From assembly GCA_036389485.1 (NCBI GenBank), contig DASVPR010000033.1:1-64000 (forward strand): DNA of 64,000 nt, written 5' to 3'. Below, one piece after another: positions 9,361-21,798 of the stretch. The translations under genes were made by a program, and so were the position numbers. This DNA is from CADCVT01 sp036389485. Its GTDB lineage: Bacteria; Actinomycetota; Thermoleophilia; Solirubrobacterales; Solirubrobacteraceae. Position 1 is the first letter of the stretch. Each line of letters begins with the position of its first letter. A model generated the notes under the pieces. It worked only from the letters and a program-made list of their open reading frames with translations. It did not search any database and had not been told where the DNA came from.

Positions 9361-10946
<1,586 letters not shown>

Positions 10947-11088
10947 CGGCGCGGAAGCTAAGCCCGCGCCGCACGCGCATCAATGCGCGAATCCACAGAG
11001 TTCGGCCCGTGAATTTCTCGGTTCGCCCAGCGGACGCGGGCCGTCCGAGGGGATAGAACGCAGTCCGGTAGATGGCGGGGAGACGACG

Positions 11089-12735
<1,647 letters not shown>

Positions 12736-13084
12736 GCCGGCGCGCCGCCGCTACGCCGGTGGCGAGCGTCGCCGCGGCGCCGGCGATCGCGCGGACGGTC
12801 CGGCCGAGCCGCTCCGGGTCCGGGATCGAGTGGTAGCGCGCCCCGTCGTCGCCGACCTCGATGAAGCCCTGCGGCGAGGCCTCGAGGTAGCCGCCGCCTC
12901 CGCCGCCGTCGCCCTTCTCGATGTCGCTCCCGTATCCGCCGCCGCCCGCGACGCGGACCCGGGCGACCGGGATCACGGTGCGGCCCTCCGTCACCACCGG
13001 CTCGCCGTAGCAGAGGCGCGCGCCGACGAGGCCGTCGAACAGGCCCCGCAGGCCGCCGACTCGTGGGCCGCGCCTCGCCATCGC

Positions 13085-13249
13085 TCAGCCGTCGTAGGGG
13101 GTGAAGTCGCGCTTCCGCGCGCCGCAGACGGGACAGAACCAGGTGTCGGGGATGTCCTCGAAGTTCGTGCCGGGCGGGATGCCGCCGTCGGGGTCGCCGT
13201 CGGCGGGGTCGTAGATGAAGCCGCACGATTCGCAGATCCACTTGCTCAT
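13085..13249 (-). CDS. Rubredoxin
   Basis: A 54-residue protein. Translation from the ATG at 13249 starts MSKWICESCGFIYDPADG and ends with CPVCGARKRDF. The two CxxC knuckles (CESCG and CPVCG) form the single-iron Fe(Cys)4 site, and the aromatic residues Trp4, Tyr13 and Trp37 of the fold are present. Rubredoxin is a cytosolic one-electron carrier; in aerobic actinobacteria it usually serves alkane hydroxylases or peroxide-reducing enzymes, none of which is adjacent here. It is divergent from the NUDIX gene only 5 bp away and lies just upstream of the GerW-like gene. Confidence 0.93.
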   Translation of the reverse strand: MSKWICESCGFIYDPADGDPDGGIPPGTNFEDIPDTWFCPVCGARKRDFTPYDG

Positions 13250-13254
13250 GGGAA

Positions 13255-13902
13255 GTGGCAGGCTACGCGACGATGGAGGCCGACCGCCCCGAGCCCGGCG
13301 CAGAGCTCAACACCGGCGACGCGACGACCCCGCGGCCCGCGGCGACGGTGATCCTGCTGCGTGGCGGCGGCGAGACGCTGGAGGTCCTGCTCGTCAAGCG
13401 CAACCCGGCGATGCGGTTCATGGGCGGGGCGTGGGTCTTCCCCGGCGGCGCGGTCGACAACGCCGAGGGCTCCGACGACGCGGCCCACCGCGTGGCGGCG
13501 CTGCGGGAGCTGGAGGAGGAGTCGGGCGTCCGGCTCGACGACCCCTCCGCGCTCGTCCCGTTCAGCCGGTGGATCACCCCCGCCCAGGTCAAGAAGCGGT
13601 TCGACACCTGGTTCTACCTCGCGCCCGCGCCGGACGACGCGGCGCCCAAGTGCGACGGCGAGGAGTGCGTCGACTTCGGATGGTTCACGCCGGACGGCGC
13701 GCTGGAGGCCCACAGGGAAGGACGGATCCTGCTCGTCTTCCCCACGATCAAGACGCTCGAGCAGCTCGGCGTCTTCGCCACCGCCGACGAGCTGCTCGAC
13801 CACGCCCGCGGGACGGACGTCCGGCCCATCGAGCCGCGGGTGATCGTCAGCGGCGAGAGCGCGCGGGTCGTCCTGCCGGGCGAGCCCGGCTACGACGCAT
13901 GA
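13255..13902 (+). CDS. NUDIX hydrolase (NUDT19/RP2-like)
   Basis: A 215-residue cytosolic pyrophosphohydrolase. The Nudix box spans about residues 60-93: GGAWVFPGGAVDNAEG, then after an insert AALRELEEESGV, giving the RExxEE metal-binding glutamates. The GGAWVFPGG pattern and DTWFYLA resemble the CoA-diphosphatase-like NUDT19 group. The start is either GTG 13255 or ATG 13273; the latter leaves more room from the divergent rubredoxin start. Its stop overlaps the epimerase start (ATGA), so the two are translated together. The substrate is not determined. Confidence 0.85.
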   Translation: MAGYATMEADRPEPGAELNTGDATTPRPAATVILLRGGGETLEVLLVKRNPAMRFMGGAWVFPGGAVDNAEGSDDAAHRVAALRELEEESGVRLDDPSALVPFSRWITPAQVKKRFDTWFYLAPAPDDAAPKCDGEECVDFGWFTPDGALEAHREGRILLVFPTIKTLEQLGVFATADELLDHARGTDVRPIEPRVIVSGESARVVLPGEPGYDA

Positions 13903-14951
13903 GCCCTTCGCCGGTTCGCGGCGTGCGGCCCGCGGGGTCGGGTCCCGGTCTGACGGTCGCGGTCACCGGGCCGACGGGAGAGATCGGCAAGCCGTTCGTG
14001 CAGGTGCTCGAGCGGACGCGCGAGGTGAAGCGGATCCTCGGCATGGCGCGCCGGGCGTTCGACCCGTCGTCGCTGGGGTGGCGCAAGACCGAGTACCGCC
14101 AGGGCGACATCACGAACCGCCCCGACGTCGATGCCCTGGTCGAGGGCGCCGACGTCGTCGTCCACCTCGCCTTCATCGTCCTCGGCGCCAGCGACGCGAC
14201 CCGCGACATCAACCTCGAGGGCTCGCGCAACGTCTTCCAAGCGGCGGTCTGCGCAGACCGGGTCAAGCGGCTCGTCTACACGTCCTCGGTCGCCGCGTAC
14301 GGCTTCCACGAGGACAACCCGCTGCCGCTGGACGAGGACGTCCCGGCGCGCGGCACCGAGGCCCACCCGTACAGCGCGCAGAAGGCGGAGCTGGAGAGCG
14401 TGCTGGCGCAGACCGTCGACGGGAAAGTGGACACATACGTCTTCCGCCCGTGCATCGTCGCCGGGCCGCAGGCGCGGATGCTCATCGAGGCGATCCCGTA
14501 CGTGCGGATCGGCGAGAGGCTGCCCGGCGTCGTGCGCGCGCTGTTCGACCAGGTGCCGATCCTCAAGCCGGTCATCCCGGACCCCGGCGTCCCGTTCCAG
14601 CTCGTCCACCACGACGACGTCGCCTCCGCGCTCAAGGCGGCGGTGCTCGGCAAGGGCGAGCCCGGCGTCTACAACCTCGCGGGCGACGGCGAGATCACGC
14701 TGTCGGACCTCGCCGACGCGCTGCGCTGGTACAGCGTCCCGGTGCCCGACCTCGCGCTCGACGCCACCGCCGGGCTCGTGTCGCGGCTCCCGTTCCTGCC
14801 CGCCGAGGCGACGTGGGTCAACGCCGGCCGCGTCCCCGTGGTGATGGACACGAGCAAGGCGAAGAGGAAGCTGCGCTGGCGGCCGAGGCACTCCACGCGG
14901 GAGACGCTCCAGCAGGTGGTCGAGGCGCATCGCCCCGACCTCGAGGCCTAG
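13899..14951 (+). CDS. NAD-dependent epimerase/dehydratase family protein (extended SDR)
   Basis: A 350-residue extended SDR. The N-terminal Rossmann motif is slightly altered (VTGPTGEIGKPFVQ), DIT marks the adenine-binding acid, and the catalytic region is TSSVAAYG followed by a Tyr in PYSAQKAELE, giving the YxxxK motif. Such enzymes act on nucleotide-activated sugars or other oxidoreductase substrates. The C-terminal third, with DTSKAKRKLRWRPRHST, is typical of the family. It is coupled to the NUDIX gene by a 4-bp overlap and its 3' end overlaps the convergent gene by 4 bp. The substrate is unknown. Confidence 0.85.
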   Translation: MSPSPVRGVRPAGSGPGLTVAVTGPTGEIGKPFVQVLERTREVKRILGMARRAFDPSSLGWRKTEYRQGDITNRPDVDALVEGADVVVHLAFIVLGASDATRDINLEGSRNVFQAAVCADRVKRLVYTSSVAAYGFHEDNPLPLDEDVPARGTEAHPYSAQKAELESVLAQTVDGKVDTYVFRPCIVAGPQARMLIEAIPYVRIGERLPGVVRALFDQVPILKPVIPDPGVPFQLVHHDDVASALKAAVLGKGEPGVYNLAGDGEITLSDLADALRWYSVPVPDLALDATAGLVSRLPFLPAEATWVNAGRVPVVMDTSKAKRKLRWRPRHSTRETLQQVVEAHRPDLEA

Positions 14952-15319
14952 CGCGCGGCCGTCACCTCGACGTCGACCGCGCTGCGGACCTCCTGCGCGA
15001 GGTCCTCGTCGCCGAACACGAGGATGCGATCGGCGGGGAAGGTGGCGAGCGCGTCGCGCACGGCCACGACGGGGTCGCCCTCGCCGGTCTCCGTCCGCGC
15101 GTGCGCGCCCTCGTCGCGCAGGTCGTCCGCGACCTCGTCCGCGCGCTCGGAGGCGTCGGCGATCGCGTCGTCGGCGTCCGACATCCAGAACTTGAGCTTC
15201 GACTCCTGCTCGGCGGGCGCGACGACGAGCACCTCGGCGCCGTCGAGGTCGTCGCCCGGGAGCGCCGAGCGCACCCGGGCGGCATCGACGGCTTCGCGCG
15301 CGAGGACGAGGATGCGCAT
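14948..15319 (-). CDS. Conserved hypothetical protein, UspA-like Rossmann fold
   Basis: A 123-residue soluble acidic protein with no membrane segment. It starts MRILVLAREAVDAARVRSAL and has alternating strand/helix segments (AEVLVVAPA, ADRILVFGDED) as in universal-stress-like or nucleotide-binding alpha/beta folds. The centre (KLKFWMSDADDAIADASERA) is helical and very acidic. It lies 10 bp downstream of the thiolase gene on the same strand and is likely co-transcribed with it. I do not recognise a specific function. Confidence 0.65.
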   Translation of the reverse strand: MRILVLAREAVDAARVRSALPGDDLDGAEVLVVAPAEQESKLKFWMSDADDAIADASERADEVADDLRDEGAHARTETGEGDPVVAVRDALATFPADRILVFGDEDLAQEVRSAVDVEVTAAR

Positions 15320-15329
15320 CGCGAGCCTC

Positions 15330-16514
15330 TTACCCCTCGCGCTGGAGAAGTAGCGCGATGCCCTGGCCGCCGCCGATGCACAGCGTGACGAGGCCGAGCT
15401 CGTAGTCCTCGCGCTCCATCTCATTGAGGATCTTCGTCGTGATGAGCGCGCCGGTCGCGGCGATCGGGTGGCCGAGGGCGACCGCGCCGCCGTTCGGGTT
15501 GACCTTCGCCTCATCGAGCCCCAGCTCGCGGATGACGGCGAGCGCCTGCGCGGCGAACGCCTCGTTCAGCTCGACGACGCCGACCTCGTCGAGGGAGCGC
15601 CCGGCCTTCTCCATCGCCTTCTTCACGGCCGGCACCGGGCCGATCCCCATCACCTCCGGGTCGCAGCCGCTGATCCCCCAGCTGACGATCCGCGCGCGCA
15701 CCGGCGAGCCGAGCTCCTTCGCCTTCTCCTCGGTCATGAGCACGAGCGCGGCGCCGGCGTCGTTCATCCCCGACGCGTTGCCCGCCGTGACGGTGCCGCC
15801 CTCCTTCTTGAAGATCGGCTTGAGCTTGGCCATCGTCTCCGCGCTCGCGTCCGGTCGGACGTGCTCGTCCCTCTGGAACGGGACCGTCTCGCGCTTGACC
15901 TTCACCGGCACGGGGACGACCTCGTCGTCGAACTTCCCGGCCTCCCACGCGGCGGCGGCGCGGCGGTGCGACTCCACCGCGAACGCGTCCTGGTCCTCCC
16001 GCGAGATCGACATGCGCTCGGCGAGGTTCTCCGCCGTGACGCCCATGAGGATCTCGTGGAACGGGTCCTGCAGCGAGCCCTGCACCGGGTCGACCAGCGT
16101 CGACGGGCCCATCTTCGTGCCCCACCGCGCGTCCGGCATCCAGTACGGGCCGCGGCTCATCGACTCCGCGCCGCCGGCCAGCGCGACGTCGGCGTCGCCG
16201 GACATGATCGCCTGCGCCGCGGAGACGATCGCCTGCACGCCGGTGCCGCACAGGCGGTTGACGGTGTAGGCGGGCTTCTCCTTCGGGACCCCGCTCTCCA
16301 TCCCCACGACGCGCGCCATGTACGGGTCGCGCGTGTCGGTGTGGATGACGTTGCCGAAGACGACGTGATCGATGTTCTGCGGCTCGATCTGCGCTCGCTC
16401 GATCGCCGCCTTCGCCGCGATCGTGCCCAGCTGGGTCGGAGGGACGTCCTTGAGCGCTTTCCCGTATGAGCCGACGGCCGTCCGCGCGCCGGAGCTGATG
16501 ACGATGTTGGTCAT
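15330..16514 (-). CDS. Acetyl-CoA acetyltransferase (thiolase)
   Basis: A 394-residue thiolase. The acyl-accepting cysteine is in VNRLCGTGVQAIVSAA, the GGAESMSRGPYW segment is characteristic, NEAFAAQ and the catalytic His in GGAVALGHPIAATGA are intact, and the second Cys is in CIGGGQG. Length and motifs match acetoacetyl-CoA thiolase / 3-ketoacyl-CoA thiolase (AtoB/PhaA/FadA). It could serve beta-oxidation or hydroxybutyrate metabolism; acyl-CoA ligases and a hydroxybutyrate dehydrogenase elsewhere in the window fit either. Its ATG at 16514 is only 36 bp from the divergent aldehyde dehydrogenase start. Confidence 0.92.
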   Translation of the reverse strand: MTNIVISSGARTAVGSYGKALKDVPPTQLGTIAAKAAIERAQIEPQNIDHVVFGNVIHTDTRDPYMARVVGMESGVPKEKPAYTVNRLCGTGVQAIVSAAQAIMSGDADVALAGGAESMSRGPYWMPDARWGTKMGPSTLVDPVQGSLQDPFHEILMGVTAENLAERMSISREDQDAFAVESHRRAAAAWEAGKFDDEVVPVPVKVKRETVPFQRDEHVRPDASAETMAKLKPIFKKEGGTVTAGNASGMNDAGAALVLMTEEKAKELGSPVRARIVSWGISGCDPEVMGIGPVPAVKKAMEKAGRSLDEVGVVELNEAFAAQALAVIRELGLDEAKVNPNGGAVALGHPIAATGALITTKILNEMEREDYELGLVTLCIGGGQGIALLLQREG

Positions 16515-16550
16515 GGAGCGGTCGAGTCTAGGAGTAGTAGCGTCCGGGCC

Positions 16551-17930
16551 ATGACTGCCACGATCGAGTACGCCGTCGTCAACCCGGCCACCGGCGAGAC
16601 GCTGAAGCGATTCGACGCCATCAGCGACGACGACCTCCGCGACGCCATCGCCCGCGCGCACCGCGCGCACGAGGAGTGGAATCGATCGACCACCGTCGCC
16701 GACCGCGCCGCGATCATCCGCCGCGTCGGCGAGCTGCACGACGAGCGCAAGCAGGAGCTCGGCGAGATCATCGTGCGCGAGATGGGCAAGCCGATCGAGC
16801 AGGCGGTCGGCGAGGTCGAGTTCTGCAAGGCGATCTACGACTTCTACGCCGACAACGCCGAGGAGTTGCTCGCCGACGAGGAGATCAAGCTGCTCGACGG
16901 CGAGGGCAGGGCGTTCGTCCGCAAGAGCTCGTACGGCCTCCTGCTCGGCATCATGCCGTGGAACTACCCGTACTACCAGGTGGCCCGCTTCGCCGGCCCG
17001 AACCTCATCATCGGCAACACGATCCTGCTCAAGCACGCCGAGCAGTGCCCCGAGTCGGCCGCCGCGATGGAGCGGATCTTCCACGAGGCCGGCATCCCGG
17101 AGGACGCCTACATCAACGTCTACGCGACGCACGAGCAGATCGAGTGGGTCATCGCCGACCCGCGGCTGCGCGGCGTCTCGCTGACCGGCTCCGAGCGCGC
17201 CGGCGCCGCCGTGGCGGAGATCGCCGGGCGCAACCTCAAGAAGGTCGTCCTCGAGCTCGGCGGCTCGGACCCGTTCATCGTCCTGGGCAGCGACGATCTC
17301 GACGCGACGGTCGAGGCCGCGGTCGGCGGGCGCCTGGAGAACACGGGCCAGGCGTGCAACGCCGCGAAGCGCTTCATCGTCGTGGACGAGCTCTACGACG
17401 AGTTCCTCGACAAGTTCAAGGAGAAGCTGACGGCCGTCGAGCCGGGCGACCCGAGCAAGGAGGGCACGCCGATCGGCCCGCTGTCGTCGTCGAAGGCGAC
17501 CGAGCGGCTCGCCGAGCAGCTCAAGCGCGCGATCGACAGCGGAGCGAAGCTCGTCGCCGGCGGCGAGCACGAGGGCAACTTCTTCAAGACCACGATCCTC
17601 ACCGACATCCCGGAGGGGAGCGACGCGCGCTACGAGGAGTTCTTCGGGCCGGTCGCGCAGGTCTACCGGGTCAAGGACGAGGAGGAGGCGGTCCGCCTCG
17701 CCAACGACACGCCGTACGGCCTCGGCTCGTACGTCATGACGAACGACTCCGACCAGGCGCTGCGCGTCGCCGACCGCATCGAGGCCGGCATGGTCTTCGT
17801 CAACGGCGTCGGCGCGGAGGGCGCAGAGCTGCCGTTCGGCGGCGTCAAGAACTCCGGCTACGGCCGCGAGCTCGGGCGCTACGGCCTCGACGAGTTCGTG
17901 AACAAGAAGCTCATCCGCGTCGTGGGCTGA
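16551..17930 (+). CDS. NAD(P)-dependent aldehyde dehydrogenase, succinate-semialdehyde dehydrogenase-like
   Basis: A 459-residue ALDH. The substrate-entry block GIMPWNYPYYQVARF, the cofactor segment SLTGSERAGAAVAE, the general base Glu in VVLELGGSDPFIV and the catalytic Cys in NTGQACNAAKRFIV are all present, as is PFGGVKNSGYGRELG near the C-terminus. The length and SDPFIV pattern fit the short succinate-semialdehyde dehydrogenase group (GabD/Sad-like). It is divergent from a thiolase and its 3' end overlaps the convergent nuclease-like gene by 20 bp. The specific aldehyde is inferred by similarity only. Confidence 0.88.
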   Translation: MTATIEYAVVNPATGETLKRFDAISDDDLRDAIARAHRAHEEWNRSTTVADRAAIIRRVGELHDERKQELGEIIVREMGKPIEQAVGEVEFCKAIYDFYADNAEELLADEEIKLLDGEGRAFVRKSSYGLLLGIMPWNYPYYQVARFAGPNLIIGNTILLKHAEQCPESAAAMERIFHEAGIPEDAYINVYATHEQIEWVIADPRLRGVSLTGSERAGAAVAEIAGRNLKKVVLELGGSDPFIVLGSDDLDATVEAAVGGRLENTGQACNAAKRFIVVDELYDEFLDKFKEKLTAVEPGDPSKEGTPIGPLSSSKATERLAEQLKRAIDSGAKLVAGGEHEGNFFKTTILTDIPEGSDARYEEFFGPVAQVYRVKDEEEAVRLANDTPYGLGSYVMTNDSDQALRVADRIEAGMVFVNGVGAEGAELPFGGVKNSGYGRELGRYGLDEFVNKKLIRVVG

Positions 17931-18672
17931 GCTCCGCGACGATGGCGGAGTGGTCGCTCAGGCCGCTCCGCCTCCACTCGTGCGCGTAGGCGCGCGCGAC
18001 GACGTCGACGTCCCTGGTCAGGAGGTGGTCGAGGCGCCAGCCGCCGCGGTCGTTGGCGAAGGTCCAGGTCCGTTCGGGCCGGTCGAGGAAGGCGTCCTCC
18101 CAGCCGTGCTCGGCTCTGAGCGTGTAGACGAGCGCCGACTCCGCGGCGTTCCAGCGCTCGCCCCGCTCGGGGCGGAGGTTGCCGCGGCTGGTGTGCGCGA
18201 AGGTGAGGACGGTCCCGTCCTCGAGCGTGCGGCGCGGGGTGTTGAGGTCGCCGCAGATCGCGATCGGCCCCTCGCGGTCGCGCGCGTAGGCGTAGAGCGC
18301 CTCGTGGGTCAGGACCTTCGCGAGGTTCGGCGACGGCGAGATCGGCGAGTGGACGTTGAGCAGCTCGATCCCGCCGACCTCGGCGCTCACCGCGCGCTCC
18401 GGCCACGGCAGGCCGGCCAACGCCCTCACCGCCCCCGCTTCCCGGGCCGCGGTCAGCACCGCCAGGCGCCGCGGCTTCGGCGGCACCGCCTCGTCGAGCG
18501 GCGTGACGCTCCACTCCAAGCCCGCCTCGCCCAGCGCCTCGCGCCAGAGCGGCAGCGAGTTGACCGTCACCTCCTGCAGCGCGACGACGTCGGGCGCCGT
18601 CGACAGGACCGCGGCGGCCTGCTCGGGCTGGCGCTTCAGCCTTCCCGCGACGTTCCACGAGACGAGCCTCAT
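17911..18672 (-). CDS. Endonuclease/exonuclease/phosphatase-family protein
   Basis: A 253-residue protein of the EEP (DNase I-like) fold. Motifs in order: MRLVSWNVAGR, VALQEVT with the metal-binding Glu, LLNVHSPIS, ICGDLNTP, a central insert, RLDHLLT, and the C-terminal LSDHSAIVAEL with Asp-His. All expected catalytic residues (Asn, Glu, Asp-x-Asn, Asp-His) are present, so it is probably an active phosphoesterase or nuclease. It is not the Xth DNA-repair type by overall sequence. The start ATG overlaps the preceding membrane protein stop (ATGA); it is the last gene of the response regulator / kinase / membrane protein / EEP run. Confidence 0.85.
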   Translation of the reverse strand: MRLVSWNVAGRLKRQPEQAAAVLSTAPDVVALQEVTVNSLPLWREALGEAGLEWSVTPLDEAVPPKPRRLAVLTAAREAGAVRALAGLPWPERAVSAEVGGIELLNVHSPISPSPNLAKVLTHEALYAYARDREGPIAICGDLNTPRRTLEDGTVLTFAHTSRGNLRPERGERWNAAESALVYTLRAEHGWEDAFLDRPERTWTFANDRGGWRLDHLLTRDVDVVARAYAHEWRRSGLSDHSAIVAELSPRRG

Positions 18673-20057
18673 CGCCGCGCGATGTTCCACCCTCCCCAGC
18701 CGTCGTCGCCGACCGGCCGCTCCAGGTCGGGCGGCAGGGCGGGGCGCGCGTCGGCGCTGAGCGTGCGGAGGTACGCGCGATCGGGGCTCGCGCGGGCGAG
18801 GTTGCGCTCGGCGATGCGGAGGTCCGGGTTCCAGGCCGCGAACGCGAGCCCGGCGACGACGGTCGTGAGGAGCGAGGTCCGGGGGAGGAAGGACGTGCGG
18901 TCGAGGGCGAGCGCCGCGACGACGAGGGCCAGGATCGCGCCGAGCCACAGGAGCGTCGCGGTCGCGGTGACGCGGAGGCGGGTCGCGCCGAAGGCGTCCT
19001 GGTAGAGGTCGAGGCGGTGGAGCGCGCTGGCGAGGACCACGCCGGTGAGGAGGCAGAGCACCGCGAGCAGCGCGCGCAGCAGCCGCCGGTCGCCGCTCGC
19101 CCAGCGCAGCGCGCCGCCCACGAGGGCGAGCGTGAGCAGCGCGGCGACGAGGAGCTGGCCGTACCCCTCGCGCGCGTACTCGGCGTACGTAAGCCCGGCG
19201 GTCTGCAGGACACGGTCGTCCCCGCCGAACAGCACCGTCAGCTGAACCGCGACGAACGCGGCGAACAGGAGGTCGAGCGCGGCGAGCGGGATCGCCCACT
19301 CCGCGGTGCGCAGCCGCGGGCGCGGGGCCGGCGGCGCTTCGAGCCGCCGCCCGACGATCAGCCCGCCGACAAGCGCCGCGATCGCGACGAAGACGAGCAC
19401 GCGGAACGGGAGCAGGCCGACCGACACCTCCTCCGGCAGCGACTCGACCGCCAGCTGCGCGAACGCCGCGTCGCCGCTCGCGAACAGGACGCCGAAGACG
19501 AGCACCAGCACCGCCGCGATCGCCGCCCCGCGCAGGAGCGGCGTCGCGCGGCGACCCGCGTTCGCGGGCACCGCGTCGAGCGCGCCGAGCGCCACCGTCC
19601 GAGCACCGCGCGGCGCGGCGAGGAGAGCGGCGAAGGGCGCCGCGAAGCCGACCCGCCCGGCGACCGCCACCGACCCGAGCCCCACCGCGCCCAGGATCGC
19701 CGGCCATACCACCCACTGAGCGTCGCGAACCACCGCGACCGAGGCGCAGAGGATGGCGAGCGCCGCCCACGCGGGCCCCCACTCCCCACCCGCCGGTGCC
19801 GCGGAGTCGCGCGGAGGGCCCGCGGCGCGGGCGCCGCCCCTCGCCGTCGCTTCGCGGCGCCCCCGCGCGGCGGCGATCGCGACGGCGAGGGCGGTCGCGA
19901 GGATGCCGAGTCCCGGGCGCTCGCCGGGCAGGCCGGCGGCCGCGACGACTCCGGCGGCGGCCGCCGCGAGGCACAGCCTCGGCGAAGGGGGCGGCGGGCG
20001 ACGGGACGGGGGCGACGCTCCCTCGGGGCGCTCGGGGGTCGCGAGCCGATCGGTCAT
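18669..20057 (-). CDS. Multi-pass membrane protein, DUF4173/DUF4153-like
   Basis: A 462-residue integral membrane protein with about 10-12 predicted helices. An Arg/Ala-rich N-terminal region leads into hydrophobic segments; AIAAVLVLVFGVLFASGDAA and the loop LTYAEYAREGYGQLLVAALL are distinctive of the DUF4173 family. The tail after the last helix is about 60 residues, with LRIAERNLARASPDRAYL. The biochemical role is unknown. It sits directly downstream of a two-component system with 4-bp overlaps on both sides, so it may be the output or sensor partner of that system. Confidence 0.75.
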   Translation of the reverse strand: MTDRLATPERPEGASPPSRRPPPPSPRLCLAAAAAGVVAAAGLPGERPGLGILATALAVAIAAARGRREATARGGARAAGPPRDSAAPAGGEWGPAWAALAILCASVAVVRDAQWVVWPAILGAVGLGSVAVAGRVGFAAPFAALLAAPRGARTVALGALDAVPANAGRRATPLLRGAAIAAVLVLVFGVLFASGDAAFAQLAVESLPEEVSVGLLPFRVLVFVAIAALVGGLIVGRRLEAPPAPRPRLRTAEWAIPLAALDLLFAAFVAVQLTVLFGGDDRVLQTAGLTYAEYAREGYGQLLVAALLTLALVGGALRWASGDRRLLRALLAVLCLLTGVVLASALHRLDLYQDAFGATRLRVTATATLLWLGAILALVVAALALDRTSFLPRTSLLTTVVAGLAFAAWNPDLRIAERNLARASPDRAYLRTLSADARPALPPDLERPVGDDGWGGWNIARR

Positions 20058-21049
20058 GCCGCCGCGGGCAGCTCGACGACCATCCGGCAGCCGTGCGGCT
20101 CGGCGCTCTCGACGCGGATCTCTCCTCCGTGGAGATCGACGATCCAGCGGGCGATGGCGAAGCCGAGGCCCGCGCCTCCTCCGTCGGTGGAGCGGGCGGC
20201 GTCGGCTCGGTAGAAGCGATCGAAGACGCGGCCGGCGTCCTCGTCCGGGATCCCGGGGCCCTGGTCGGCGACGCTGATCCGGACCCGGGAGCCGCCGACC
20301 CCGGACGCCCCGATCGTCACGGTGCCCGGCCGGGGCGAGTGACGGACGGCGTTCTCCACGAGGTTCGCTACGACCTGGTGGACGCGCTCGGCGTCGCCGG
20401 ACCCGACGAGACCCGGCGGGCACTCGACGGCCAACTCGACATCGCCCGGGGCGCTCAACGACGCCTCCCGCGCCACGTGCGCCAGCACCACGCCGACCTC
20501 GAACGGCCGGACGTCGAGCGGCACGGCGCGGGCCTCCAACCGCGAGAGGTCGAGGAGCTGCGCCACCAGCCGCCCCAGCCGCTCGACCTGCGCGAGCATC
20601 GTCCGGATCGTCTCGGGCTCGGCGGCCTCGACCCCATCGGCCACGTTCTCCAGCCGCGCCTGCAGCGCGCTGATCGGCGTCCGCAGCTCGTGGGAGACGT
20701 TGGCGATCAGGTCCTTGCGGTGGCGCTCGACCTCCGCCAGCTCGGCCGCCATCAGGTTGAACGCCCGCGCCAGCTCGCCGACCTCGTCGGCGCGGCCGCC
20801 GTCGGGCACCCGCACCGAGTAGTCGCCGCGCGCCATCGCCCGCGAGCCCTCGGCCATCTCCCGTAGCGGCCGGGTCAGCCCGCGCGCGACGACCTGCACG
20901 ATCGCCAGCGCGAGCGCGGCGGCGAGCAGCGCGGCGAGCACCAACGGGACCCCGGCGCGGACGGCGATCACCGCGGACACGTCGCTCGCGAGCACCCCGG
21001 CGACGATGACCAGGCCGAGCTTGACCTTGATCGAGCGCAGCCGCCTCAC
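20054..21049 (-). CDS. Sensor histidine kinase (HAMP domain)
   Basis: A 331-residue membrane kinase. Two helices at about 8-28 and 33-55 enclose almost no extracytoplasmic loop, so it probably senses within the membrane or through a partner. HAMP covers 56-108, the phosphoacceptor is His120 in NVSHELRTP, and the ATPase domain has NLVENAVRHSP (N box), DQGPGIP (G1) and GAGLGFAIARWIV (G2). The start is a GTG overlapping the response regulator stop (GTGA). It should phosphorylate the adjacent regulator. The lack of a sensory loop makes the downstream DUF4173-like membrane protein a natural candidate partner. Confidence 0.9.
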   Translation of the reverse strand: MRRLRSIKVKLGLVIVAGVLASDVSAVIAVRAGVPLVLAALLAAALALAIVQVVARGLTRPLREMAEGSRAMARGDYSVRVPDGGRADEVGELARAFNLMAAELAEVERHRKDLIANVSHELRTPISALQARLENVADGVEAAEPETIRTMLAQVERLGRLVAQLLDLSRLEARAVPLDVRPFEVGVVLAHVAREASLSAPGDVELAVECPPGLVGSGDAERVHQVVANLVENAVRHSPRPGTVTIGASGVGGSRVRISVADQGPGIPDEDAGRVFDRFYRADAARSTDGGGAGLGFAIARWIVDLHGGEIRVESAEPHGCRMVVELPAAA

Positions 21050-21759
21050 GAAGGCGCCTCGAACGCGTACCCGACCCCGTGCGCGGTCCGCACCCACCGC
21101 GCCCCGAGCTTCTTCCGCAGCCCCGCGACGTGGGTGTCGACGGTCCGCGAGCCGGCGTCGACGTCCCAGCCCCAGACCTCGCTCAGCAGCCGCTCGCGCG
21201 AGAACACGACCCCGGGCGATCGCGCGAGGTGGAGCAGCAGCTCGAACTCGGTGGGCGGCAGGTGCACCACCTCGCCGTCGAGGCGCACCCGCCGCGCCGC
21301 CGGATCGATCTCCAGCGCCCCCGCGACGATCCGCTCGCCGCCCGACAGCTCCGCCGCGCGCTCCACCCGCCGCAACAACGCCTTCACCCGCGCGACGACC
21401 TGCCGCATCGAGAACGGCTTCGTCACGTAGTCGTCCGCGCCGATCCCGAGCCCGATCAGCACGTCGGCCTCGTCGTCGCGCGCTGTGAGCATGAGGACCG
21501 GGACCGGCCGGTCGGCCTGGATCCGCCGGCACACCTCCAGCCCGTCGAACCCCGGCAGCATCACGTCGAGCACGACGACGTCCGGCCGCACCCGGCGCAC
21601 GAGCTCGACCGCGCCCGGGCCGTCCGCGGCGACCTCCACCGCGAACCCCTCGGCGCGCAGCCGCGCCGCCAGCGCGCCCGCGATGTCCGCCTCGTCCTCG
21701 ACCACGACGATCGTCCGCTCCGGCACCGCGCGGACCCTATTGGGCGACGGTTCTGACAC
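21046..21759 (-). CDS. OmpR/PhoB-family response regulator
   Basis: A 237-residue regulator with a receiver domain (TIVVVEDEADIAGALA; phosphoacceptor Asp65 in VVVLDVMLPGFDG; conserved Lys in DDYVTKPFSMRQ) and a C-terminal winged helix (LPPTEFELLLHLARSPG, TVDTHVAGLRKKLGARWVRT). It is the first gene of the cluster with the kinase and membrane protein. The start is uncertain: GTG 21759 gives a 12-residue leader with no Shine-Dalgarno, while GTG 21726 starts at PERTIVVVEDE. The intergenic region to the divergent sigma factor is about 105 bp and may carry both promoters. Confidence 0.92.
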   Translation of the reverse strand: MSEPSPNRVRAVPERTIVVVEDEADIAGALAARLRAEGFAVEVAADGPGAVELVRRVRPDVVVLDVMLPGFDGLEVCRRIQADRPVPVLMLTARDDEADVLIGLGIGADDYVTKPFSMRQVVARVKALLRRVERAAELSGGERIVAGALEIDPAARRVRLDGEVVHLPPTEFELLLHLARSPGVVFSRERLLSEVWGWDVDAGSRTVDTHVAGLRKKLGARWVRTAHGVGYAFEAPS

Positions 21760-21798
21760 CGCTAGGGGGATGTTCGGGAGATGTGCAGAAGAAAAAGC

